From Bog-473 sp963753115 (GTDB lineage Bacteria; Actinomycetota; Acidimicrobiia; Acidimicrobiales; RAAP-2), in NCBI GenBank assembly GCA_963753115.1, contig CAVWBB010000007.1:248001-312000 (forward strand): a stretch of DNA of 64,000 bases, read 5' to 3'. Shown here in pieces: positions 34,940 to 43,985 of this stretch; positions within the stretch are counted from its first letter, which is position 1, and every line of letters begins with the position of its first letter. The position numbers and the translations under genes are program-made. The notes beneath the pieces were generated by a model, which was given only the letters and a program-made list of their open reading frames with translations, ran no database searches and was not told the DNA's origin.

Positions 34940-36461
34940 ATGCCCCAGCCCAGCGCACCCGGGACGATCTCCGGGCTGCGCCCCGCCCCCGCCCGGGCCT
35001 CGACGCCGCTGCCCGGCTCCTTCACCCTGACCGAGGACGCCTCGACGCAGGAATTCGACGGCGGATCCGTGCTGCTCGGCGGCAGCCCATTGCGCCTGTT
35101 CCGGATTTCCGAGCGGGCCCGCCAGCTCGTGGCGCGCTGGAAGTCGGGGGCCCCGGTGGGGCCGCGGCGGTCGGCGCAGCTGCTGGCCCGAAGGCTGGTT
35201 TCGGCCGGCGCGTTCGTGCCGGAGCCCACCGGCGCCACCCTCGGGACCTCCGACGTCACCGTGGTGGTGCCGGTGCGCGACAGGACGACCCAGCTCGACC
35301 GGTTGCTTGGCGTGCTGGAGGGGCTGGACTGCATCGTGGTCGACGACGCCTCGGCCGATGCCGCCGCGACGAAGGAGATCACCGAGCGACACGGGGCGCG
35401 CCTGGTCGGGCTCAGCACCAACGTCGGACCGGCTGGGGCCCGCAATGCGGGTTTGGCTCACGTCCACACCGCGCTCGTCGCGTTCGTGGACTCCGACTGT
35501 GTACCCACCGAGGGATGGCTGGGTCCGCTGTTGGGCCATTTCGACGACCCACTCGTCGCTGCCGTGGCGCCGCGCATCGTGCAAGTCGTGCAAGAGCCAG
35601 GAGGAGGGCGCAGACGGACGTGCACCGGTACTCCCGCGCTCCTCGCTGGACCGTGGCGTTGCGCCGGGCCTGGTCCGAACGGGGAGCCGCATCCCGTTCG
35701 TGCCGAGTGCGGCACTGCTGGTCCGAGTGGACGCGGCGGATGGGCCAGGCCTCTTCGACCCCGCGCTCAGGGGAGGCGAGGACGTGGATCTCGTCTGGCG
35801 CCTGGGCGAGGCCGGCTGGGACGTGCGCTATGAGCCGTCGAGCACGGTCGCGCACCAGGGTCCGGTCACGTTGGGTGCGTTCCTGGCCCGGCGGGCGTTC
35901 TACGGGACCACGGCCGCGCCGCTGTCCCGGCGACACCGGGACGCGCTCGTCCCGGTCCACGTCTCAGGGTGGTCGCTCGCGGTGTGGATGTTCGTCATGG
36001 CTCGCAAACCGTTGCTCGCGCTCACGGCGTTGGCGATCTCCATCGGCATTCTGGCGCGCCGGCTGCGCGGGCTGGTGCGTGACCCCGTCGGCGTCGCCAC
36101 CCACATCGCCGGTGGGGGCACGACGCGGGCTGCGTTGCCCGCGCTCGCGTCGTTGACGCGGGCCTGGTCTCCCGCGCTCGTGCTCGGGTTGGCTTTTCGC
36201 CGGACGCGCCGGGCGTCGGCGCTGGCACTGCTCCTCCCAGCACTGAGCGAGTTGTCGACCGACCAGGACGCCCGCGATCCTGTGCGCGCGGTGGCGCTGC
36301 ACGTTGCCGACGACGTCGCCTACGGCACGGGCGTCTGGGTTGGCTGTGCACGCGAACGGACGGTCGTGCCGCTGATCCCGCGGGTCTCGTGGCGCGCCCG
36401 GGTGTGGTCGTCGCCGGCACTGCGCCAGGAGCTGCGGGCGGAGCCAAGCGAGAAGGGCTGA
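34940..36461 (+). CDS. mftF: MftF, mycofactocin glycosyltransferase (two frame breaks)
   Basis: About 507 residues. The N-terminal part (LRLFRISERARQLVARW) resembles the peptide-recognition segment of this family; the GT2 domain follows with VTVVVPVRDR, IVVDDASADA, VAFVDSDCVP (DxD-like) and GGEDVDLVWRLGEAGW. Hydrophobic helices fill the C-terminal 150 residues, ending DDVAYGTGVWVGCARER as in the mycobacterial enzyme. MftF adds beta-1,4 glucose units to premycofactocin. Two single-base losses between about 35595 and 35640 shift the frame twice; in between, HRYSRA and SSLDRG match the family. Start ATG 34940 is set by the usual N-terminus. Confidence 0.9.
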
Positions 36462-36472
36462 GGACACGCACG

Positions 36473-37073
36473 GTGGATGACGCAACGGCGACGCCCAGTC
36501 GGCCTCCCCTCGCCGTCCTGGTGAGCGGGGCGCCAGGAGCAGGCAAGACCACGCTGGCTCGTGCCCTCGCAGCGAGCCTCGACCTTCCGGTACTGCACAA
36601 GGATCAGCTGGTGCACGCAGTCTGGCGGACACGGGGACACGCGGTGAATCTGGGTGCACCAGGTGTCGAGCCGTTCTACCCGGACCATGGAGCTGTGGGC
36701 CGAACTCGGCATCAGCTTCGTGGCCGAGCAGACGTTCTACAGGGGTGTGAGCGAGCCGGATGTGACCCGCCGTGTCGCTCCACGTTGCGTGCTGGTCAAC
36801 GTCCACTGCCACAGTAGGCACGCCCACCAGCGCTTCGAACGGCGCATGCGTGAGGACCCCCTCTGTGGTGAGGCGCGGCTGCGCGCACTTCTGCCCTTGG
36901 CCGAGCAGCTCCAATCTGCGTTGGTGGAACCGCTCGACTTCGATTGCCCACAGTTCATGGTGGACACCGACGACGGGTATGTGCCCGCTCTCGACGACGT
37001 GGTCCGACAGATCGACGGGATCTACAGTCGCCCGACGATCCACGACCTCGATCGACCCGCTCCCTCGAGCTGA
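36473..37073 (+). CDS. P-loop kinase, zeta-toxin/AAA type (frameshifted)
   Basis: About 199 residues from GTG 36473, 11 bp after the mftF stop. Walker A is VLVSGAPGAGKTTLARALA, followed by LPVLHKDQLVHAVW as in small-molecule or peptidoglycan-precursor kinases. One extra C in CCC 36679-36681 breaks the frame; the second part reads RTMELWAELGISFVAEQTFYRG and ends PTIHDLDRPAPSS. Position directly behind mftF suggests co-transcription, but a link to mycofactocin is only by neighbourhood. No antitoxin-like partner is visible, so a zeta toxin role is doubtful. Confidence 0.72.
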
Positions 37074-37099
37074 GGCGTCACCGACTGGTCAGGACGCCG

Positions 37100-37510
37100 T
37101 TAACCCTTGGCGTAGCGGAGCTGTCCGACCTGCTGCTCCCAGTCCGACGCCTCCCAGAAGGCCACGCCGTTGGGGTTCGAGCCCACGACGATGGCGTGCA
37201 GCCGACGCGCCCCGAGTGCGGCCAAATGGTCCTCGGCGGCGCGTAGCAGCGTGTGCCCCACCCCGTGGCGGCGATGCTCTGCATCGACCGCCAAGCGATA
37301 GATGGCGCCCCGCCAGCCGTCCCAGCCGGCGATCACGCTGCCGACGATGCGGCCCTCCACTTCGGCGACGATCAGCGCGTCCGGGTCGCGGCGGAGAAGA
37401 CCGGCGAGCGCGCTGGCCGAATCGGTGGAGGTGGGCTCTGCGGCCGTGTCCCAGAAAGCCAACACGGCCGGGATGTCGTCGGCGGTCGCCGATCGGAGTT
37501 CCGCCAGCAC
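37100..37510 (-). CDS. GNAT acetyltransferase
   Basis: 136 residues from GTG 37510. Acetyl-CoA loop RHGVGHTLLRAAEDHL, preceded by IYRLAVDAEH, and a late VAFWEASDW strand typical of small N-acetyltransferases. A TAACAT hexamer lies six bases before the start on its strand, so a leaderless transcript is likely. It converges on the kinase gene. Substrate unknown; protein N-terminal or amino-acid amines are possible. Confidence 0.8.
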   Translation of the reverse strand: MLAELRSATADDIPAVLAFWDTAAEPTSTDSASALAGLLRRDPDALIVAEVEGRIVGSVIAGWDGWRGAIYRLAVDAEHRRHGVGHTLLRAAEDHLAALGARRLHAIVVGSNPNGVAFWEASDWEQQVGQLRYAKG

Positions 37511-37516
37511 GGCCTT

Positions 37517-37522
37517 ATGTTA
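37517..37522 (-). promoter_or_regulatory. Putative -10 (TAACAT) of a leaderless promoter
   Basis: TAACAT on the minus strand, six bases, then GTG 37510 of the acetyltransferase gene. Confidence 0.5.
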
Positions 37523-37542
37523 CGAACCCGATCGGCGCGCGT

Positions 37543-38367
37543 TCACCCGTGGCGGCGAGCTTTGAACACCTCGGCCCGATAGCCGATGTCGACCGTCACG
37601 TCGCCGGACACGCCGAGCGAGTCACGCAGAACCCGCCGTGCCGTCTCGAAGAGCCGCTCGCGGGCCTCGTCATCCATCAGGATCACCCAACTGAACGTCC
37701 CCATGAGCCCGATGAGCTCGTCCGCGTTGAGGGCGACGTCCCAGGTGATCACCTTCCGCTCGGGTTGGTCGAACGGGACGCCGGGCGGGATCTCGAGCGC
37801 CTGGACAAGCGCGCTCCGGTCATTGAGCGCCGCTGACAACTCAGCCCGGTTCTGGTCGTCGATGTCCGACGAGCCGTCGCCGCCGAGGAGGGCGCGCGCC
37901 TGGGCGATGAGGCCCGAATCCGGGTCAGGTCCAGACCACACGGCGGCCAGCACCCCGCCGGGAACCAGGACGCGACCGACTTCGACCAACGTCGGGACAA
38001 GGTCCATCCAGTGCCACGACGACGATGCAAGGACGGCGTCCGCGCTGGCGTCGGGGAGCGGGATCGACTCGCCGCGGCCGGCTACGGCCCGCACACCGGG
38101 AACCGACTGTGCGAGCACGGCCCGCATGCGGTCGTCGGGCTCGACGGCCACCACCTCGTCAGCCCGCCCGACCAGGAGCCGGGTCAGGGCTCCGGTCCCG
38201 GCGCCCAGGTCCACGACCGTGCGCACCGGCGCAGGCAGGACCCATTCCACCGCCTCGACCGGGGGTCCCGGGCGGTAGCGCTCGTAATGCGAGGCCGCGT
38301 CGCCGAAACTGGCGGCACGCTTGGCCTTTTGCTCTGGGGTCAGCGGGACGAACTCTGGCTCGGGCAT
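37543..38367 (-). CDS. Class I SAM-dependent methyltransferase
   Basis: 274 residues. Motif I VVDLGAGTGALTRLL, Asp/Glu of motif II in VVAVEPDDRM, motif III-IV ADAVLASSSWHWMD and LVPGGVLAAVW. The first helix FGDAASHYERYRPGPP is the usual N-terminal cap of UbiE/small-molecule enzymes, and the SSSWHW segment is common in actinobacterial members acting on lipids or phenolics. A TAGGGT hexamer seven bases before ATG 38367 suggests leaderless expression. Divergent from mftD. Confidence 0.85.
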   Translation of the reverse strand: MPEPEFVPLTPEQKAKRAASFGDAASHYERYRPGPPVEAVEWVLPAPVRTVVDLGAGTGALTRLLVGRADEVVAVEPDDRMRAVLAQSVPGVRAVAGRGESIPLPDASADAVLASSSWHWMDLVPTLVEVGRVLVPGGVLAAVWSGPDPDSGLIAQARALLGGDGSSDIDDQNRAELSAALNDRSALVQALEIPPGVPFDQPERKVITWDVALNADELIGLMGTFSWVILMDDEARERLFETARRVLRDSLGVSGDVTVDIGYRAEVFKARRHG

Positions 38368-38374
38368 GCCGCCG

Positions 38375-38380
38375 ACCCTA
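38375..38380 (-). promoter_or_regulatory. Putative -10 (TAGGGT) of a leaderless promoter
   Basis: TAGGGT on the minus strand, seven bases, then ATG 38367 of the methyltransferase gene. Confidence 0.5.
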
Positions 38381-38447
38381 CGTCCGGCTCCGCCCCTGGT
38401 GCCCGGAGTGGGGCTGCCCCGGCGGAGGCGCGTAGAGTTTCCCGGTT

Positions 38448-39618
38448 GTGGCTAACAAGTGGTTCGAAACGGTGGCCGAGGCGCAGCGGCGCGCCAAAAA
38501 GCGCCTGCCCAAGTCTGTCTACGGGGCGCTGATCGCAGGTTCCGAACGCGGGATCACGGTGGAGGACAACGTCACTGCCTACGGCGAGCTCGGCTTCGCC
38601 CCCCACGCGGCCGGCTTTGCCGCCAGTCGGGATCTCACCACCAAGGTCATGGGCCAGGAGATCTCGTTCCCCGTGCTCATCTCCCCCACCGGCGTCCAGG
38701 CCGTGCACCCAGGAGGCGAGGTGGCCATGGCCCAGGCCGCAGCCGCCCGCGGGACCGCCATGGGCCTGAGCTCGTTCGCCAGCATGCCGGTGGAGGACGT
38801 CGTCGCGGCCAACCCGCAGACGTTCTTCCAGATCTACTGGATCGGCACACGGGACCAGATCGCCGCCCGGGTCGAGCGGGCGCGGGCCGCTGGTGCGGTC
38901 GGTCTCATCGCCACCTTGGACTGGTCCTTCTCCCACGGCCGGGACTGGGGCAGCCCCACCATTCCCGAGACGGTGAACCTGCGGGCCATGCTCCGCTTCG
39001 CGCCCGAAGCCCTGGCCCACCCGAGCTGGCTCCTCTCCTTCGCTCGTACGGGGAAGCTACCCGGACCTGACGACGCCGAACATGGTTCCCAAGGGCGAGC
39101 AGGGACCGACGTTCTTCGGCGCCTACGGCGAGTGGATGGGGACGCCGCCACCGAGCTGGGAGGACGTGGCCTGGCTGCGCGAGCAGTGGGGCGGCGCCTT
39201 CATGCTGAAGGGCGTCAGCCGCGTCGACGACGCCAAACGTGCCGTGGACGCGGGCGTCAGCGCGATCTCGGTATCGAACCACGGCGGCAACAACCTCGAC
39301 GGGACGCCCGCAACCATCCGCGCGCTCCCCGCGGTCGCCGACGCCGTCGGCGAGCAGATCGATGTCCTCCTCGACGGGGGCATCCGGCGTGGCAGCGACG
39401 TCGTCAAGGCCGTGGCGCTGGGCGCCCGCGCCGTCATGATCGGCCGCGCCGGGTTGTGGGGCCTGGCCGCCAACGGTCAGGCCGGAGTGGAGAACGTCCT
39501 CGACATTTTGCGCAGCGGCATCGAGTCGGCACTGCTCGGCCTCGGGCACTCGTCCGTCTCACAACTGAGCCCCGACGACCTCGTCATCCCGGAGGGGTTC
39601 ACCCGCCACCTCGGCTGA
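38448..39618 (+). CDS. mftD: MftD, FMN-dependent mycofactocin oxidase (frameshifted)
   Basis: About 389 residues from GTG 38448; matches mycobacterial MftD from NKWFETVAEAQRRAKKRLPKS to DDLVIPEGFTRHLG. Alpha-hydroxyacid-oxidase fold: SPTGVQAVHPGGEVA, YGEWMGTPPPSWEDVAWLRE, SVSNHGGNNLDG with the catalytic His, and LLDGGIRRGSDVVKA for FMN. MftD oxidatively deaminates the lactam intermediate to give premycofactocin's alpha-keto amide. One extra C in CCC 39060-39062 breaks the frame between GKLP and DLTTPNM. Unlike in M. tuberculosis it is not in the mftABC operon but about 2 kb from mftF, with a kinase, acetyltransferase and methyltransferase in between. Confidence 0.93.
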
Positions 39619-39665
39619 GCTGACGCCGTCGGAGGCGGCCACTTTCTGTGGCTCGAGACCAGACA

Positions 39666-39671
39666 TACGCT
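39666..39671 (+). promoter_or_regulatory. Putative -10 (TACGCT) of a leaderless promoter
   Basis: TACGCT, six bases, then ATG 39678. Confidence 0.55.
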
Positions 39672-39677
39672 TGGACC

Positions 39678-40226
39678 ATGACTGACGTCCAGGACAATTA
39701 CCGAGTGGTCTCGAGCGGCTTCGGCGCCGCGGTCGAGGCAGTGACCCCTGACCAGTGGGGAGCCCAATCCCCCTGCGAGGAATGGACGGCCCGGGACCTG
39801 TTGGCGCACGTGGTCGAGAACCATCGGGGTGTCATCGCCAGCGTCAGGGGCGGGGAGCCAAAGCCCCTGGGCGCCGACGAGGACCCGAAGCAGGCCTGGG
39901 CGGAAGCAGCTCGAGGGATCGGCGAGATCGCGGCGGACCCCGACGCGGCGGCAACGGAGATGGATGGGCCGACGGGCAAGATGCCCGCCGGTCAGATCAT
40001 CGGCCAATTCGTGACGATGGACGTCCTGGTCCACACGTGGGACCTCGCGCGAACGATCGGTGCGGACGAGCAGCTCGACCAGGATTGCGTCCGCCAGGCC
40101 TACGAGGCTCTCAAGCCGATGGACGCAATGATCCGCCAGCCATCCGTCTTCGGGCCCAAGTTGGAACCACCCGCGGGTGCGGACCTGCAGACGGAGTTCC
40201 TCTGCTTCTTGGGCCGGCGGGCGTAG
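39678..40226 (+). CDS. TIGR03086/DinB-like metal-binding protein
   Basis: 182 residues. The pattern GAQSPCEEWTARDLLAHVVEN (metal His) and QFVTMDVLVHTWDLARTIG (second His) is that of mycothiol-dependent maleylpyruvate-isomerase-like and TIGR03086 proteins, four-helix-bundle metal enzymes common in Actinobacteria. Mycothiol or another thiol is the usual cofactor of characterised relatives. The start at ATG 39678 fits the promoter hexamer exactly. It stands alone between mftD and the convergent mug gene. Reaction unknown. Confidence 0.85.
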   Translation: MTDVQDNYRVVSSGFGAAVEAVTPDQWGAQSPCEEWTARDLLAHVVENHRGVIASVRGGEPKPLGADEDPKQAWAEAARGIGEIAADPDAAATEMDGPTGKMPAGQIIGQFVTMDVLVHTWDLARTIGADEQLDQDCVRQAYEALKPMDAMIRQPSVFGPKLEPPAGADLQTEFLCFLGRRA

Positions 40227-40267
40227 GCGGGAGAGAGGCCACCGCACCTCGAACGCATTCGCGCCGG

Positions 40268-40816
40268 TCAGTCCATCGTGGCAACGAAGAGCGACTTGAA
40301 CATCTCGGTCATTTCGGGCAGCTGATAGTGGGCCTGAAGCCCGCTGGGATTGGGCAGGAGCCACAGAAGCGCACCGGCGAGGGGTTCGGGCTGGCGACCG
40401 ATGACGGCGTCCGGTCTACGAAAAGCCGTCCGATACGCCTGCAGCCCCAGCACCGCGACGCAGCGGGGCTGCAGCATCGCCACCTTGGCCTCGAGCTGCG
40501 TCGCACCTTCACGCAGCTCGGCGGTGCCGAGTTCGCTGGCGGCGGCCGTCACCCGCGCCACCAGATTTGTGATGCCTATGCCGAGCCCAGGTAGCACGTG
40601 TTGCTCGGCGGGCAAGAGAACGGACTCGGTGAATCCAGCGGCACAGAGCAATTTCCAGAACCGGTTTCCAGACCGGGCGAAATGGAGGCCGAGGTCACCC
40701 GAGAGCGTCCCGGGATTGATGCCGCAGAAGAGCACGCGCAGATCCGGACCGACGAGATCGGCGAGAGCCTGCTGCGTCACGACGACGACCTCTTCACCGC
40801 CAGGAGCTCGAGACAT
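40268..40816 (-). CDS. mug: G/U mismatch-specific uracil-DNA glycosylase
   Basis: 182 residues, Mug/TDG family of base-excision enzymes that remove uracil or ethenocytosine opposite guanine. Motif 1 is LRVLFCGINPG (Asn as catalytic residue) and motif 2 is LPNPSGLQAHYQLPEM; LHFARSGNRFWKLLCAAGF lies between. The size is that of bacterial Mug with no extra domain. It is cytoplasmic and stands alone, converging on the DinB-like gene. Confidence 0.92.
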   Translation of the reverse strand: MSRAPGGEEVVVVTQQALADLVGPDLRVLFCGINPGTLSGDLGLHFARSGNRFWKLLCAAGFTESVLLPAEQHVLPGLGIGITNLVARVTAAASELGTAELREGATQLEAKVAMLQPRCVAVLGLQAYRTAFRRPDAVIGRQPEPLAGALLWLLPNPSGLQAHYQLPEMTEMFKSLFVATMD

Positions 40817-40881
40817 GAGGTCCGAGCGTCACTTGGGCTGCGTTTCACACCAGCTCCCTCAAGGAAGCATCTGGCGCTGTG

Positions 40882-41295
40882 CTAGTCCGGCCACGGGCTG
40901 TCGAGGACGCCCAACTGAATGAACAAGCCAAGTTTGTCGGCGCCGATCCATTCCTTGACGACCTTGTCATCCTCGAAGCGCATGATGGAGACCACCCATT
41001 CCTCCACGGCTCGTCCGGTCGGAGCCCGGCCCACGTATCCTCCCGTGTCGGTACCGCGGAAGGTGCACCGCAGGACGACCTCGTCGCCGGCCACGACGAG
41101 GTCCTCGATGTCGAGATGGAGATCAGGAAACGCTCCGTGGTACCGGCGTATGGGCTCGGTTCTGGCCGTGGGACCCGTCCCAAACGGATTGGTGTACTTC
41201 TCGCTGTACAGATCGGCGGCCGCTTCGTAGTTTCGGCCGTTCCAGACCTCGTCCACGAACTTCCGTACCTGCTTCGCGTGCTCGCCAACCGCCAT
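40882..41295 (-). CDS. SnoaL-like ester cyclase
   Basis: 137 residues, SnoaL-like polyketide-cyclase fold: KQVRKFVDEVWNGRNYEAAADL, HGAFPDLHLDIEDLVVAGDEVVLRCTFRGT and GRAVEEWVVSIMRFEDDKVVKEW. The HGAFPDLH segment carries the acid/base pair in characterised members. Orphan members are widespread and act as small hydrolases or isomerases. A GAGGTGAG stretch before ATG 41295 serves as ribosome-binding site. Ends about 66 bp from the mug start on the same strand. Confidence 0.85.
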   Translation of the reverse strand: MAVGEHAKQVRKFVDEVWNGRNYEAAADLYSEKYTNPFGTGPTARTEPIRRYHGAFPDLHLDIEDLVVAGDEVVLRCTFRGTDTGGYVGRAPTGRAVEEWVVSIMRFEDDKVVKEWIGADKLGLFIQLGVLDSPWPD

Positions 41296-41455
41296 CGCTC
41301 ACCTCGTCCCTCGTCGCACAGATTCCAGTCGGTCGCCACGATTTGTGCAACCACGATCACTCCGCGTCATCGCGCGGTGAGCCGCCTAGCCTCAGAGGAC
41401 CGAACGTTCCGCCTGAGCAGTGGACTGAGAACTCCCGAGAGGCAGGTGTTGATCG

Positions 41456-41875
41456 ATGGCGACACGAAGGAAGCGACGCCTCGGCCGAGACGTCATCATT
41501 CCACCGCTCTGGCAGCCCTTCTACGAGGAAACACACATCCCGGCCGCTCTACACGGTGGAGACACACTTCGATTGACTGGTCATACCGGGGAGGATGCCG
41601 AGGGAAATTACCCCAAGGATCCTGAGGAACAAGCGAGAAATACGTTCCGGAACATCGCGCTGACTCTCGCTGAGGCGGGCACAGACTGGGACGACGTGGT
41701 CGAGATCAATTCGTATCGTGTCGGCCTACGAAGTCAGGCTCACGTTGTGCTCGAGGTGGCTCAAGAGTTCCTGCAAGATCCATACCCCATGTGGACCGAT
41801 GTTGGCGTCACCGAGCTCTTCCCTCCCGAAGCGATCATCGAAATCAGCTGCGTTGCGATCATCACTGGCCCCTGA
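41456..41875 (+). CDS. Rid-family (RidA/YjgF-like) protein
   Basis: 139 residues. The fold is recognisable from DTLRLTGHTGEDAEG, QARNTFRNIALTLAEAGTDWDDVVEINSYRV and YPMWTDVGVTELFPPEAIIEISCVAI. RidA enzymes deaminate reactive enamines with an Arg in the PARTTV segment; here that segment reads PMWTDV with no Arg, so the standard imine-deaminase activity is probably absent and the protein belongs to another Rid subgroup. The N-terminus is basic (MATRRKRRLGRD). Stands alone. Confidence 0.82.
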   Translation: MATRRKRRLGRDVIIPPLWQPFYEETHIPAALHGGDTLRLTGHTGEDAEGNYPKDPEEQARNTFRNIALTLAEAGTDWDDVVEINSYRVGLRSQAHVVLEVAQEFLQDPYPMWTDVGVTELFPPEAIIEISCVAIITGP

Positions 41876-41934
41876 GGCCAAGAGCGTCCATGTGAGCTCG
41901 TGGAGACAGGAGGCGGACACCGGGACACCTGGGC

Positions 41935-42629
41935 TCAGACTTGGCGCGCTGATCCAAACAGGAACCATCGTGTCGCGTCCATCTCGACTGACCACCCCTC
42001 GGCGGCGATCAGAGACTCAAGCTCGTGAGGTTCGTACATCACCTTGATCACCCGGTATTGCGATCCGTCGCTGAGAGTGCGGAGGTGTAGATCCGCCCGT
42101 ACTCGACGACGTAGGGATCCTTCGGTGCTGAGTCGGGCGTCGGATCGTCCCGGTTGTCGATGAGGAAGACCCGCCCTGACGGCACGAGGCATGAGCGGAC
42201 GAGGGACCAGAAGTCGCCGAACCGAGTTCTTGGCACATGTGAGAGCCAGAAGGAGAAAAACACGACGTCATAGAAGGAATCTGGCCGCCATGCGAACAGA
42301 TTCGCCACGTCGTATCGCACATCCGGACGCCCCACCCTCTCGCGGTTCAGCGCAAGGGCCTCGGGCGAGCTGTCCACCACGGTGAGCCGGTCTGCCGTCC
42401 TGGCCAGTCGCTGCGTCCACCATCCGGTACCCCCCGCCAGTTCCAACACATCGCCAGTGGGCCCGAAGACGTCCAATGCGGCGTCCACCGTCGCCACCTG
42501 ACGTTGCCACTCGAGAAGCTGTTCTTGTCCTCGGTCGTAGCGACCGCGTCGCTGCCACCACTCGTCGTACTCCGGAGCCCTCGCCCGATAGAACGAGCGC
42601 TGCTCAGCCAACAGGTCATCGTCGTCCAC
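41935..42629 (-). CDS. Class I SAM-dependent methyltransferase (frameshifted)
   Basis: About 232 residues from GTG 42629. Motif I is VLELAGGTGWWTQRLA, then LTVVDSSPEALALNRERVG and FDVVFFSFWLSHVP-like YDVVFFSFWLSHVPR. A missing base at about 42081-42090 breaks the frame after EYGRIY; the end LRTLSDGSQYRVIKVMYEPHEL continues in the next frame to TGA 41935. The AEQRSFYRARAPEYDEWW start and the late RxLxDGxxYRVxK segment mark a family common in Actinobacteria with unknown small-molecule substrates. Confidence 0.8.
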
Positions 42630-42745
42630 AGCGACAGCTTGGCACCGGCCAACCTCTTCTCCACTGCGACAGCCACGCCCCAGGTCCGGCGAACTGGGCA
42701 CCCACAACAGTGGACGACGAAGGCACCGCGGAAGAGAATCAGGGT

Positions 42746-43015
42746 ATGAACAAGAGCTTTCGGGCCCGGCTGCAGAAGAGCCCCAGCAAGGGTGGGTGGA
42801 CCTACGTGGTCATGCCGGGTTCAGCCGAATACTTCGGGACGAGGGGCCTGGTGAAGGTGCGGGGCACTGTTGACCGCGAGCCCTTCCAGAGCTCCTTCAT
42901 GGCGCTCGGCGACGGCACGCACAAGTTGCCGATCAAGGCCGAGATCCGAAAGAAACTCGGGAAGGACGTGGGCGACACGGTCACGGTTCGCCTCACCGAA
43001 CGCCTGCGAGACTGA
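42746..43015 (+). CDS. DUF1905 domain protein
   Basis: 89 residues from ATG 42746. Small beta-barrel domain: FRARLQKSPSKGGWTYVVMPGSAEYFGTRGLVKVRGTV, split by turns, then GDGTHKLPIKAEIRKKLGKDVGDTVTVRLTERL. DUF1905 is related to the AbrB-like/OB small-barrel group and is often fused to a YdeI/OmpD-like helical domain; here it is alone. Function unknown; it is probably cytoplasmic. Confidence 0.85.
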   Translation: MNKSFRARLQKSPSKGGWTYVVMPGSAEYFGTRGLVKVRGTVDREPFQSSFMALGDGTHKLPIKAEIRKKLGKDVGDTVTVRLTERLRD

Positions 43016-43120
43016 CCAGCGAAGCCAGGCCGCCGCGGCAGCTGCGGCCACGCAATTCGGACACGAATGACGCGTGAGCATTGTCGCCGGCCGTAGTCGG
43101 GCTGCAGGGCGGTCGCCGGA

Positions 43121-43615
43121 CTATGCCGCTTGCCGTACCAGCTCCTCCAGCTCGTCGAGCGACGTCTGGAGACCACCCTCCATCCCCGACGCGATCGCGG
43201 CGTCTCGGTGCTCCTGACTCGGGTAGCGGGCCAGGATCTTCATTGTGGTCACGCCATCGGACTCTTCGAAAGTGGTGGTGCTCACCGCCTCAGCGTCAGG
43301 GACCAGTTCGAACACCTCGGTCTTGACCAGACGGCGAGGCCGATCGATCTCGCGGTACTCGCCGCTGAAGGCCACTTCGAAGCCACCGTTCGCGGTCATG
43401 ACCCACCGCCAACGGCCCCCGATCCGCAAGTCGATCTGGGCGTCGGTCACTTCCCCGCGGTCTCCAGCCCACCAACGCTTCACGATGTCAGGCGTTGTCC
43501 AAGCGTCGAACACGAGCTCAGCCGGAGCGTCGAAGACCCGAGTGATCAGAATCTCGTTGTCCGAGGGCAAGGTGACGACGGCCGAGCCGTGCCGGTTGGG
43601 GATCGTGCTGGTCAT
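43121..43615 (-). CDS. SRPBCC/AHSA1-type START-like protein
   Basis: 164 residues. Typical of activator-of-Hsp90-like SRPBCC proteins: ILITRVFDAPAELVFDAWTTPDIVKRWWAG, LRIGGRWRWVM, GEYREIDRPRRLVKTEVFE, and the final helix GMEGGLQTSLDELEELV. These bind hydrophobic ligands in a helix-grip fold. Its ATG overlaps the stop of the ArsR gene (ATGA), a very common actinobacterial pair in which the ArsR repressor controls the SRPBCC gene. Confidence 0.92.
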   Translation of the reverse strand: MTSTIPNRHGSAVVTLPSDNEILITRVFDAPAELVFDAWTTPDIVKRWWAGDRGEVTDAQIDLRIGGRWRWVMTANGGFEVAFSGEYREIDRPRRLVKTEVFELVPDAEAVSTTTFEESDGVTTMKILARYPSQEHRDAAIASGMEGGLQTSLDELEELVRQAA

Positions 43616-43953
43616 AATTGCTTCTCCTTCTTCTGAAGCTCCACGAGCACGTCGTCGAGCTGGTCCAGTCGGGTGTTCCAGGTGGACTCGAAGTTGCGGA
43701 TCCACTCGTAGACGGGTCGCAACGCCATCCCGTTGACCCTGTACCAGCGACACCGACCTTCCGCCCGGACCGAGACAAGTCCGACTGTCCGGAGCACCGC
43801 GAGGTGCTTGGAGACTTGGGGCTGGGTCAGCCCGAGCCGATCGACAAGGTCGCTGACCGTGGCCTCCCCTGAGCCAAGGGCGTCGAGGAGCTCGCGACGG
43901 CTGCCTTCGGCGACGGCGTTGAACGCATCGGTCGTCGTCGACGTTCGAGCCAC
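43612..43953 (-). CDS. ArsR-family transcriptional regulator
   Basis: 113 residues from GTG 43953, chosen because related proteins begin M-A-R-T-x-TTDAFNAVAE; an ATG at 43980 would add nine residues. Winged helix-turn-helix: FNAVAEGSRRELLDALGSGEATVSDLVDRL, LTQPQVSKHLAVLRTVGLV and RAEGRCRWYRV. No metal-binding cysteines, so not a metal sensor; this subgroup pairs with SRPBCC proteins. Coupled to the downstream SRPBCC gene. An AT-rich, repeat-bearing stretch at 43962-43985 just upstream is a likely operator for autoregulation. Confidence 0.9.
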   Translation of the reverse strand: MARTSTTTDAFNAVAEGSRRELLDALGSGEATVSDLVDRLGLTQPQVSKHLAVLRTVGLVSVRAEGRCRWYRVNGMALRPVYEWIRNFESTWNTRLDQLDDVLVELQKKEKQL

Positions 43954-43961
43954 ACTGGAAT

Positions 43962-43985
43962 CATATACCCATATCGGCATATGTC
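43962..43985 (-). promoter_or_regulatory. ATAT-rich site before the ArsR gene, putative operator/promoter
   Basis: On the minus strand three CATATG/GATATG/TATATG-like hexamers follow one another about 8 bp apart within an otherwise GC-rich region, directly upstream of GTG 43953. ArsR-family operators are often such ATA/TAT-rich inverted sites. Confidence 0.4.

Noticed and set aside
36473..37073. Zeta-toxin of a toxin-antitoxin system
   Set aside because: Although the Walker A region is zeta-like, there is no small antitoxin gene next to it; mftF lies directly upstream and an acetyltransferase converges downstream.
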